A stretch of 22,950 bases of DNA, taken from positions 3,302,798 to 3,325,747 of the forward strand of contig BFEA01000079.1 of NCBI GenBank assembly GCA_003427395.1, written 5' to 3'. Origin of the DNA: Chara braunii (lineage: Eukaryota > Streptophyta > Charophyceae > Charales > Characeae). This document shows positions 8,881-16,561 of the stretch, one piece after another (the first letter of the stretch is position 1; each line of letters starts with the position of its first letter). The notes below the pieces were generated by a model, which did no database searches, had not been told where the DNA came from, and worked only from the letters and a program-made list of their open reading frames with translations. The position numbers and the translations under genes were made by a program.

Positions 8881-9027
8881 CAAGGCGGGGTCATGAGGTT
8901 AGCTCCCCGAGGATGATCGAAGCGCAACGGATCGAAACACGTCGGGGATTGTGCGCGAGAGCTGAGACGAGTATGCGCAGCTTTGTAATGAAGTGCTTTG
9001 GATGCGTGTACGAAAGCACTTCATTAG
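8881..9027 (+). repeat. First tandem tail unit of the 3' region
   Basis: It begins caaggcggggtcatgaggtt and carries the outer stem ccccga (8905-8910) with tcgggg (8942-8947). Its right end is abnormal: after gtgtacg (9006-9012) the sequence becomes the reverse complement of its own 8986-8999 and then jumps to the next unit. Confidence 0.75.
8986..9026 (+). repeat. Perfect 14-bp fold-back at a tail-unit junction
   Basis: taatgaagtgcttt (8986-8999) is followed after 13 bases by its exact reverse complement aaagcacttcatta (9013-9026). In the other tail copies the sequence at this point goes on to aaggcagttggcc, and only the short ctttcg/cgaaag hairpin is present. The extended arm is therefore new to this copy. 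Confidence 0.85.
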
Positions 9028-9190
9028 CAAGGCGGGGTCATGAGGTTAGCCCCCCGAGGATGATCGGAGCGCAACCGATCGAAACGCGTCGGGGATTGTG
9101 CGGGAGAGCTGAGACGAGTATGCGAGACTTTGTAATGAAGTGCTTTCGATGCGTGTACGAAAGGCAGTTGGCCACTGTTTTGCACTATTC
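9028..9190 (+). repeat. Second tandem tail unit with two-stem RNA hairpin
   Basis: This unit lies 147 bp after the first. It can fold with an outer stem ccccga 9052-9057 / tcgggg 9089-9094 and an inner stem gatcgg 9062-9067 / ccgatc 9075-9080. Between them is a purine-rich internal loop, ggat on one side and gaaacgcg on the other. The core ccgaggat...gaaa resembles the conserved bases of a hammerhead ribozyme, but with one extra base and no clear cleavage site. Confidence 0.6.
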
Positions 9191-9575
9191 CTCTTCTTCT
9201 TCTTCTTCTTCTTCTTCTTCTTCCTGGTGTGCAACCAGGCGAAACGCGTCGGGGAATGTGCGCGTTGAGCTGGAAGTCCGTGTAGGAATTGTGATTGCCT
9301 ACTCTATGAACATGGACGTGTAGCGATCGGCCTCGCTACTTGAATTCGATTCAATTCGTCTTCTTCTTCTTCTTCTTCTTCTTCTTCTTCTTCTTCTTCT
9401 TCTTCTTCCTGGTGTGCAACCAGGCGAAACGCGTCGGGGAATGTGCGCGTTGAGCTGGAAGTCCGTGTAGGAATTGTGATTGCCTACTCTATGAACATGG
9501 ACGTGTAGCGATCGGCCTCGCTACTTGAATTCGATTCAATTCGTCTTCTTCTTCTTCTTCTTCTTCTTCTTCTTC
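9191..9575 (+). repeat. CTT microsatellites with two exact 138-bp units, period 185 bp
   Basis: 9223-9360 and 9408-9545 are identical by eye. They are separated and flanked by (CTT)n runs (about 9191-9222, 9361-9407 and 9546-9575). Each unit starts exactly at a hairpin (cctggt/accagg) followed by cgaaacgcgtcgggg, the tail-core sequence, then unique sequence ending ttgaattcgattcaattcgt. They are 5'-truncated tail derivatives that then duplicated together with the microsatellite. Confidence 0.85.
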
Positions 9576-9610
9576 TCCGTCTTCTTGTTTCCTCTTCTAG
9601 TTCTTTTTGT

Positions 9611-9656
9611 CGATACGTGTACGAGAAGCAGTCTATGGCGACTGTTTTCAGTATCT
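9611..9656 (+). repeat. Isolated PLE tail end fragment
   Basis: cgatacgtgtacgagaagca followed by gtctatggcgactgttttca matches the last 45 bases of the tail unit (gatgcgtgtacgaaaggcag ... ccactgtttt) with several changes. It is again followed by CTT repeats (9660-9680). It is a further member of the tail array. Confidence 0.55.
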
Positions 9657-9721
9657 CTTGTTCTTTCTTCTTCTTCTTCCTGTTCTTCTTGTTCAACGTT
9701 GAGTAGGAGAAATGCCATTCT

Positions 9722-10215
9722 TCAACGGATCCTGAAATCGTTTGTTGGATCTTTCGACAGACGAGCGATCGGGATGAGGCCACATGGTGGATTTGGATGA
9801 CGATGCACCTTCTCGGTGCTACCGTCTTCAACGTGCACCCTCATCATGGAAAAAGTAGTATGCAATCTATCTTTCCACTGGCCCACATACAGTCGTGTAT
9901 TGAGTTCGGGGAAACGGTAGTCGCAGTTGACGATCAGCCATGCGTGTGATGGCGTTGCGATAGGTGTTCTTTCCCTGTGTTATAGTGGTCAGCATTGTCA
10001 TCTGACAACGTTGGACATTGTAGGGAGAACTTGTCATAAGCTTGTATCCATGCGCTGATGGCGCTGTCATCTTCTTTGGATCGGCTTGGTGAAGCATTAC
10101 CTATGAGAAGGAACCCTTTTGTAACCATCTTCAGCCAGAGCAAAAGATTCAGAATTTCTTGATTGATATTTTTATGAATATACGAGAAACTACTCTTTCC
10201 TGAACGAAGAAGCAC
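9722..10215 (-). pseudogene. Minus-strand protein relic of unknown family, frameshifted
   Basis: Three minus-strand frames join into one plausible protein. From 10215: LLRSGKSSFSYIHKNI ... ISAWIQAYDKFS. A short middle frame near 9950-10025 follows (TTITQGKNTYRNAITRMA). Then from about 9964 to a TGA at 9722-9724: AWLIVNCDYRFPELNTRL ... YVGQWKDRLHTTF. The spacing of W..AY..F, an Ile/Ala helix and W...(C/Y)DYRF recalls an uncharacterised protein often seen beside tyrosine recombinases in retroelements and virus-like elements, but I rely on memory of a pattern and no catalytic motif is visible. Two frameshifts make it a pseudogene. It starts directly beyond the CTT/tail array, so that array may have been inserted into it. 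Confidence 0.4.
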
Positions 10216-10230
10216 CTAAGCAGTTTGTCC

Positions 10231-10279
10231 GGGGGGGGGGGCGGGGTGTAAGGGGAGGGAGTGGGGTGGAGTGTGGGGT
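10231..10279 (+). repeat. G-rich tract with quadruplex potential
   Basis: An 11-base G run is followed by gcggggtgtaaggggaggga and gtggggtggagtgtgggg. At least six runs of four or more G lie within about 50 bases. Such a tract could form G-quadruplex in the plus strand; no function is known here. Confidence 0.6.
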
Positions 10280-10307
10280 TGATGAGGTTAATCATCAATA
10301 AATTCTA

Positions 10308-10351
10308 TCCATCCATCCGTCAATCAATCAATCAAAAATGATGCAGGATGG

Positions 10352-10389
<38 letters not shown>

Positions 10390-10519
10390 GAATCAATGAA
10401 TCAATGAATCAAATAAATCAATCAATCATTGTGCAGGATGGATCAATCAATCAATCGATCAATCATGGTGCAGGACGGATCAATCAATGAATGAATGAAT
10501 CAATCATGGTGCAGGACGG
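10308..10519 (+). repeat. TCAA tetranucleotide minisatellite with interspersed 16-mer
   Basis: Runs of atcaatca are interrupted four times by a version of atggtgcaggacggat (near 10336, 10428, 10465 and 10506). Occasional tgaa variants occur. The compound pattern, a short unique-looking word spaced by tetranucleotide runs of varying length, is a minisatellite and not a CRISPR array. Confidence 0.8.
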
Positions 10520-11311
10520 ATGGCAGACAAGATGATGAAAATGATGTGGATGGTAGCTAGCTTTGGTAGCTGTGTCGCCACAGATGTCCTTTATGAAGAA
10601 AAAGAGGGAGCTAAAAGAGACCATCGAGGGAGGAAAAAGGGTATGGGGGTGAAGGCAAAAGTGGGATTCCGTAATCGTCGTTGTCGTCTTATATCTTTCC
10701 AGGAGTTAGCTCGAGGGTTGAACTCCCTTACTGCATCATGTCATGGAGTTGTATCGCATTCGTGTCTGCTCGTTGAAAACACCTTCAAGCTATTACGGGT
10801 ATTTGCCTTCTTGTCTGCTTCGTCATCGGCCTGTCATGGAGTTGTGTCGCATTCTTGTTTGCTTCCTCATCATGTTTTTTGTTTTTTTTTTGTTTTTGTT
10901 TTTTAACGGGACAATGCGCCGACATATTCGAGGGGAGGAACACGTGCTGGGAGCGGGGCCCAGCGTCCCCGAAGAAAATATGCTGAACGATTTGGAGATA
11001 CAGGGGCCATTACCCGGCCTTGGCTAAGGATAGCAGGAATACTCGCGAACAATTGCTCATCATGTCATCGACTTGTATCGCATTCTTTGTCTGCTTAGTG
11101 AACACTCACTAACAACTGCTCATCATGTCATCGATTTGTATTGCATTCTTAGTCTGCTTAGTGAATTACCAGTAGCTAGCTCGAAGGCTTCGGGGTACCT
11201 TCGTCATCATGCCATCATGCCATGCAGTTGCGTCGCATTTTGTCTCTGCTTTTTCGCGAAGTACCGGTTGATTCTTTTTTTCTTTTTTTCTTTTTTATAA
11301 ACTAACTACCT
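10520..11311. repeat. Gene-free region with five copies of a ~40-bp degenerate repeat
   Basis: Versions of catcatgtcatggagttgta followed by tcgcattcttgtctgctt appear near 10737, 10833, 11056, 11120 and 11207, all on the plus strand. The third and fourth are closest to each other and both continue into agtgaa. A T-rich tract (10876-10900) and another (11273-11297) follow repeats. No coding gene is recognised. Confidence 0.55.
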
Positions 11312-11949
11312 AGGCTACCAGAGTGGCCCGGGAGTTTTGTCTCTAGACTATGGGCACAACTCCAAGCCATTCTGTCCCAGAGTCTAGCATCTCTACTGTG
11401 GCTACAATCACACTTGGCGGTTCCCACCTCTCAGTGGCTGGCAGACAAAGGGATGGACGTAGATGTAACATGCGATAGATGCAAAGAGGCGCCAGAGACG
11501 ATGCAACATCTCTGGTGGGAGTGCCCAAGGTCATGGAAATGGTGGAGGTGGTGGAACTATCATTGGAAAAGTTTTGCAGGAAGGATGGATCTGACTGGGC
11601 AGAGGTGGGTTCTTGCAGGTTGTCGGCCACAGATGTACAAAAGTACTGAGGGTTGGGGTTACGTAGCCCAGGTGGGCAGGGCAATCACGTAGCCCAGGTG
11701 GGCAGGGCAATCATGTTCTGGGTTATCTGGGCTGACAGAAACAACCTCAGGTTCCAGGGGGAATGTCTGCCAGAAAAACATGCAGAAGAACTCTTCAAAA
11801 GCCTTTGCCACAGCTATCAGAGCGGACTGGTTGCGGAAGTGGTCCCGTTCGGATCACAACAGGGGTGTGACATGGTTCCAACGGACTTGGGGCCTGGGGT
11901 TGGCCCACGTGTCCTCAGAAGGGAAGTTGGTATTGGGAAGATGGATTGA
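11312..11949 (+). pseudogene. LINE ORF2 C-terminus, zinc-binding RT-associated domain (zf-RVT)
   Basis: The frame from 11312 carries WLADKGMDVDVTCDRCKEAP, then ETMQHLWWECPRSWKWWRWW. The C-x2-C...H-x4-C set and the Trp-rich part after it are typical of the zf-RVT domain that follows the reverse transcriptase in plant LINEs. After GRAI the frame is broken by a 26-bp tandem duplication (11661-11686 and 11687-11712). Sense resumes in frame 1 as MFWVIWADRNNLRFQGECLP, the usual IW..RN...F region, and ends with TGA 11947-11949. The RT core itself is absent, so the copy is truncated. The zinc ligands are read from this sequence; the family assignment is from knowledge of plant LINEs. Confidence 0.75.
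11661..11712 (+). repeat. 26-bp exact tandem duplication in the LINE ORF
   Basis: acgtagcccaggtgggcagg followed by gcaatc occurs twice in a row. Because 26 is not a multiple of three it shifts the reading frame and repeats the peptide VAQVGRAI in two frames. It probably arose by replication slippage after insertion. Confidence 0.9.
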
Positions 11950-12583
11950 GAAGCAGTAGGGTAGGTTGGAATAGGATGATGAACCAGGTGCACTCGGTTC
12001 CTGTGGGCAGTCACAGTAGACTGCGTAGTGGGGGTGGGAAGGAGAGTGCCAGGTCCTTGGAAAAGGAACAAGGTTCCTCCCGGCCGCATTGGGCCGGGTA
12101 CCAGACCGGTTAGTAGGTCTGTGCATAGTCTAAGATACGCTAGGCAGGGTGTAGGGCTGGGTAGGGTAGAGGACGGGCAATTAGTCTTGAGTCTTGAACA
12201 AGTGTGTGGACCTAGGTAAGGTTTTGTTGTTAAAAATGACCAGCATTAAGTAGATCTGTGAGAACTGGTTCGTGTAAGCTAAAGCGGCTGCCGCTGCCGG
12301 GATAACTCCGGGTTGAATTGTGAGGTCCCCGGCCTCATATCTTTCAATTTGAAATATGAAAAAAAAAAAAAGGGTGGCCCAGGACCACTGTCCCGGCCGG
12401 GCCAAAAATATATAATATAGTTTTCAATGTTATGTTTTATTTAAAATTTGGTAAGGAATTTCGATGTGACCCTGAGGCAAAAGTGGTTCAGTTTATTTTC
12501 CTGCATAACGTAGTTGTTTTTTGTATTTTTTTGATTTTTTTAATTGTTATTTTTTTTTGCTGGGACCTTCCCTGGTCCTTGCA

Positions 12584-12629
12584 CGGCCGGGCCGCCCGGG
12601 AAAACAGGGTGACCCGGGCGGCCCGGCTG
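12584..12629. repeat. GC-rich inverted repeat, 14-bp perfect stem
   Basis: ccgggccgcccggg (12587-12600) and cccgggcggcccgg (12613-12626) are exact reverse complements with a 12-base loop. One more G-C pair and a G-T plus C-G pair extend it outward. Eight bases after the stem comes CTAG (12635-12638). A related ggccgggcc word lies at 12396-12404. The shape recalls the end of a Helitron or a small inverted-repeat element; no partner end is proven. Confidence 0.65.
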
Positions 12630-12639
12630 GAAGCCTAGC

Positions 12640-13389
12640 TAACTACAGCTTAAACCGTTTGCTCATTCGGCCTCTCATGAATGGCCGATCGCCGGTCAAA
12701 CTGTTAGATTGTGTGTATCCGTTGCATGGCGACTCTTCAGACCTTGAAAGCACAGAGATGACCTAACCTGGTTTTCTTTCGTTTTCTTTTCCCCCTAATC
12801 GTGCATAAGGGTTTTCAACGGACGAGGAAAATTTATTCTTCACTCCATTTTCCTCCAGGTCCCCTCTTCTCCTCCTCCTCCTCACCATCGTCACCGTCAT
12901 CATTATAATTGTGTTATTATTCAAGATCAGTGAATTGACGATAAATCATGATAATAATAGTTGATAATATTAATAAGTAATAATTAATAATAAAGAAATG
13001 AATTAATACGCAGATCGAAGAATAGGTAGAAGCATGGTCATTCTTGGTTTGTTCCTTCGGCCTGTTTTGAGAGCAAGAACGAAGTAGTGCCTCTTTGTGT
13101 GTGGGTCTCTCTCTCTCTCCCTCTTTCTCTCTCTGTGTCTTGCTCTTTTCCCAAGTTCAAAGTAGAGTCTTGTTTCTGGATATGTTCCCGTGTCATGCCG
13201 GTTGGGGCCATGCTTATTGCTAGTAATCAATAATAAAAATAAGAGTTTAATTGATCTGCCTGTCTCTCTCATGATAGTACGTAAGAGCGCGCCCAGTGAA
13301 GGATATCTTGTAGGTGCACATCCGTTCGTCGATGCACCAGAGTCTGCCGCACTTCAGCTCATAAACTCTGCATTGCTATTTTGATTCAG
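12640..13389. other. Gene-free stretch, partly AT-rich
   Basis: No gene is recognised. 12895-13010 is an AT-rich ataataat/taataatt tract, and 13108-13140 is a CT-rich run. Possible coding frames are short and of low complexity. It may be intron of, or sequence upstream of, the sirtuin gene; the strand of transcription cannot be shown here. Confidence 0.5.
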
Positions 13390-13905
13390 TGATTGATGGA
13401 TGGCTTTCCCCGTCTCTCCGTTGATTGATTGATACATTTCCCTCCCTTACCTATCAAGGAGAGTGCTGTTTTGGGCTTATTGGTAGACTCACCTTTGTCG
13501 CTTGCTCTCCTAATTTCTTTTATTGGGTGCTTATTGGTTGGTCAATTACTGGTGGGATGTTTGTTTGATTGATTGATGGATTGGCTGACCGATCAATTGA
13601 TTCTCTGATTAACTGAGAGGTTTGCATGGGATCACTGTGATCGATTGAGCGATTGGCTGGTTGATTGATCGAGTATGTGTTGATCGACTGATCGATTGAT
13701 TGGTCGATTAGTTGATTTGTTGATCGAATGATCGATTGGCTGGTTGCTTAATCAAGTATTGACTGATTGATTGGTTGATTGATCGATTTATTTATTTATT
13801 TACTTATTTATTGGTTGGTTGGTTGGTTGGTTGAGTGAGTGATTGGTTGATTGATGAATTGATTAGTTGGTGACTTGGATGGCTGGTTGGTTGATGTGTT
13901 GAATC
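13390..13905 (+). repeat. TGAT-type degenerate tetranucleotide field
   Basis: Many runs of ttgattgattgat mixed with ggttggttggttggttgg and tttatttatttactta, broken by CGAT variants. It is the opposite-strand counterpart of the TCAA field at 10308-10519. No gene. Confidence 0.8.
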
Positions 13906-13964
13906 GAATGACTACCGGCTCGCCTGTTGCTGAGCAATTTGTTGTGCTGTCAGGAGATGGGTTT

Positions 13965-14106
13965 CCTCGGATTGCCATCCCTACTTCCCAATCTGCTATC
14001 GACCCTTTGGTTCTCTCACTGAGTCACTGCGCCATCCTCGGATTGCCTTCCCTACTTCCCAATCTGCTATCGACCCTTTGGTTCTCTCACCGAGTCACTG
14101 CGCCAT
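13965..14106 (+). repeat. 71-bp tandem duplication
   Basis: cctcggattgcc ... gtcactgcgccat (13965-14035) is repeated at 14036-14106 with about two changes. It lies upstream of the first visible sirtuin exon, probably within an intron. Confidence 0.85.
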
Positions 14107-14251
14107 CCACCATACTTCTTTGTGATGCGGGTGGGGTCACACTGGCCTTTCTTGTATATATTGATTGCCTATGAGCAATGTTGAGTGGCACCATCCATTC
14201 CATTGATTGGCTTCACTGTTTGTTGACTGTGGTGAACTGCCTCTGGTTCAG

Positions 14252-14368
14252 GTTTACACTGGAGCGGGGATATCTACTGCTGCTGGGATTCCAGATTTTC
14301 GTGGGCCTTCAGGCGTCTGGACATTGCGTGCTAGGGGTGAACAAGTGAGCGAGCCTGACTTTTTGAAG
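14252..14368 (+). CDS. Sirtuin (SIRT6/SIRT7 type) exon: NAD-binding motif
   Basis: Sirtuins are NAD-dependent protein deacylases; the SIRT6/SIRT7 group acts mostly in the nucleus on chromatin. This 117-base exon encodes 39 residues with TGAGIST, then [14 protein letters not shown], the NAD-binding GAG and catalytic-core IPDFRG motifs. Borders: acceptor ttcag at 14247-14251 with a pyrimidine-rich lead, donor gaag/gtattg with GT at 14369-14370. Both ends are phase 0. The peptide ends [12 protein letters not shown] and continues without gap or overlap into the exon at 21640, judged against the spacing in animal SIRT7. The upstream exon(s) encoding the N-terminus were not found in the window. The intron starts with a (CT)n tract 12 bases after the donor. 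Confidence 0.85.
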
Positions 14369-14378
14369 GTATTGTTCT

Positions 14379-14488
<110 letters not shown>

Positions 14489-14703
14489 TGCCTTCATTTT
14501 CATTTTCTTTCCATCCCCTCTCACTCCACTTCCTGCAAAACAGATTCTGCTATGGAAGAGGATACGCAGCAAATGAAAAGCAGGATCGTCAAGGAACCTA
14601 AGAGTTCCTTGTTGATGTTGATATCGTGAACGTCGCGAACTGAACGACCGCGGAGAGCAATTCCAAGACACGGGAAAGAAGAAGGATGGCAATGATGACG
14701 ACG

Positions 14704-14746
14704 GTGAAGAAGAAGAAGAAGAAGAAGAAGAAGAAGAAGAAGAATA
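14704..14746 (+). repeat. (GAA)n microsatellite
   Basis: gaagaagaag runs for about 40 bases, preceded by gatgacgacggt. It is the only long purine-rich simple repeat on the sense strand of the intron, opposite to the general trend. Confidence 0.9.
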
Positions 14747-16149
14747 GGAATAGGAAGGGGAATGGGTGACTAAGGAAGGTAGTGAGCATGGTGCAACGAT
14801 TGAGGTATGTCTCCCTTTGGTCTCTCTGCTCAATGCTTGAATCACAAATCGGATGATTGAAGAGAGCCATCAAATGTGATGACCAATGAGGCGATGGTGT
14901 GTCTCCAGCTCTCTACCTAGTTACAATCGCTCTGCAATGAACCCAATCTCAGTGAGAAACAGCAGCTCAATCACATCAGCAATGGGTAAGTCCAGGTAAG
15001 CTTCCCCTTCATGAACCTCCTCTCAGTCTCACAGACCAGGTTCTCCTCCTCCTCGCCCAACTACATCATCTATAGCTATGGCGGCTATGGCCGCTCCACC
15101 ATCTTCTACTACAAGGTTGGCGCCTTCTTCCAGCATCTGGCGCCAGCGTCTCACCTCTCCAGCCTTGCGTGCAGCAACTTGGCCGCGAGCAAATGCAAGG
15201 CAGAATGTTCCTCCCCTTGGCCAGGTCTCTTCTTCTTATAGCGTTGACTGGCTTTGACCAGCCTGGAACTGGAATCTTCTGGAAGCCTGCAGATAACCTT
15301 TGATGTGCATCTGATCTACGGCCATGGTTGACTTCTGGGAGACTTTGACTTCGGGCCTGCCTTCTTGGTGCTGGGTCTGGCTCTTGATTTCCCAAGAGTC
15401 AACGGTCTGTTGCGGGGGTACTGGACGCAGCATTTGGCTTGGGGCCTGCTACCCTGTGACCCTATGACTCGTCTCAGGCCTTTCTAGACTTCGGACGCAA
15501 GTTTTGACCCCTCAAACTGGGCTTTGACCAAAAGTTACGACCCTTTGAAATTGTCTGTGAGGATTTGAACTGAGTTCATTGCAGTTCACTCAAAGTTAAA
15601 TTGTTAAAACAAATGAGCCTGCCGTGGCTAGACCCGCGACACAGTGTGGACATCTGGAAATCGAACAGAGCAAGTGTGAGCAGAGAGGTTGAATTTGCCT
15701 TTCTTTTTTTGTTGTTTTGAGACGTCGAGTGCAAGGACCTTTTGTTGATGGGCCCGCCCCAGCTCGGTCCATAGCGCAGTGATGGGGAAGAAGAGACAGT
15801 GTCAGGTGAGACAGAGAGAGAATGCGGAGATCAGGTAACAGAGGAGTAAAGGAGATGGTGTGATTCAGAGTCACACGTGGGTACTTGTCTGAAGCCGCCT
15901 TGAATGAAAAGATGGTGATTGTTGCTAAGCAGGCCTTGCAATGTATGAATGTAGTATATAACATCCAATCTCTCTTGGCATTCGCTGTTCTGTAAGAAAC
16001 ATTTGAGCATGGATCCAAAACAGTGTTGTGATGAGAGCCGTACTTCTGCATGTGCATCTTGGAGAATTCACTGAAAGACATAAGACAACGACGTAAAAAA
16101 AGTGGCACGTGTCAGCTTCACTTCAGAAATAAAGCAGCACACACCCTGT
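14747..16149. other. Intron stretch without recognised gene
   Basis: There is an open frame at 15011-15241 (SSSPNYIIYSYGGYGRSTIF) and a minus frame opposite, but neither resembles a family I know. The rest has short repeats of ggctttgacc/gactttgac type near 15250-15560. I see no RNA gene. Confidence 0.4.
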
Positions 16150-16503
16150 CTCCTCCTTGTCATCCTTTGCCACCAACTAATCCCGCTACGCGCCGGAGCA
16201 GGCACCAGTGCACACTCCTGTTGTCCTCCACAACCGGCTCCTCCTCCATCTCATCCTCCGGCACATCCTCTTGCTTCCCCTGCCCATCCCCCCATGGCCA
16301 CCTCCTCTTCCCTGTCAGTTCCCTGTCAGACACCGCGACCTCCTGCTATGCCATCCCCTCATCCTTGGTCACCTCGTCCTTCGTCATCCTCCGACGCCTC
16401 CATGTCCTCCTCTGTCACCTCCTGCTCCCCATCCCCCTCCTCGTCTGCCAACTCCTCTTCCTCCTGGTCGTCCTCCAGTCCCGAATGTAATGNGCACATG
16501 TGN

Positions 16504-16561
<58 letters not shown>

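Larger units (their letters stand above)
2893..9190 (+). mobile_element. Penelope-like retroelement with N-terminal GIY-YIG endonuclease (Chlamys/Naiad type), decayed
   Basis: Order on the plus strand: truncated tail copy (2893-3982), leader, CCHC/coiled-coil ORF (4206-4715), GIY-YIG endonuclease (catalytic core about 5397-5651), CxC motif (6432-6440), reverse transcriptase (about 6602-8054) and a 3' region repeating the first segment (7934-9190). Known family facts: PLEs are telomerase-related retroelements. One clade has a permuted order with the endonuclease before the RT and a short CxC domain between, shows pseudo-LTRs, and favours microsatellites. All four traits are visible here. The whole unit sits between CTT runs. 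The full-length copy is probably 3983-9190 (5.2 kb), with the upstream repeat a second, 5'-truncated copy in tandem. At least nine in-frame stops (TGA or TAG at 4713, 4812, 4845, 5148, 5169, 5529, 6890, 6962, 7064) and two frameshifts (near 6590-6625 and 7575-7595) make this copy non-autonomous. Confidence 0.85.
7934..9190 (+). repeat. Downstream pseudo-LTR / 3' region of the PLE
   Basis: This is the direct repeat of 2893-3982. It contains the RT C-terminus to 8054, then a non-coding region. The part near 8590-8880 is almost identical to 3545-3840. It is longer than the upstream copy because the tail unit is present twice (8881-9027 and 9028-9190). It ends tgcactattc at 9190 and runs directly into CTT repeats. 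Confidence 0.85.
11312..12371 (+). mobile_element. 5'-truncated LINE relic: zf-RVT domain, 3' UTR and poly(A)
   Basis: This is the 3' end of a non-LTR retrotransposon. Coding sense runs to 11949, and a non-coding tail follows. A run of about 13 A at 12359-12371 ends the unit, as expected for target-primed reverse transcription of a polyadenylated RNA. agagtggccc (11320-11329) before and agggtggccc (12371-12380) after could be an imperfect target-site duplication, but the match is short. The plant-type zf-RVT domain supports a green-lineage host. Confidence 0.7.

Noticed and set aside
2893-9190. LTR retrotransposon with 1.1-kb LTRs
   Set aside because: No TG...CA ends, primer-binding site, polypurine tract, protease, RNase H or integrase; the RT is of PLE type and a GIY-YIG domain is present.
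8881-9260. A complete, canonical hammerhead ribozyme
   Set aside because: The core has one extra base before stem II, the U of CUGANGA is C in the best-folded copy, and no consistent U-H cleavage site follows stem III. Kept only as a structure finding.
10308-10519. CRISPR-like array
   Set aside because: The spacers are themselves TCAA tetranucleotide runs; this is a compound minisatellite in a eukaryotic genome.
15011-15241. Short plus-strand ORF with SYGGYGRSTIFYYKV
   Set aside because: No family recognised, inside the sirtuin intron, and no conserved splice pattern that would join it to the sirtuin exons.
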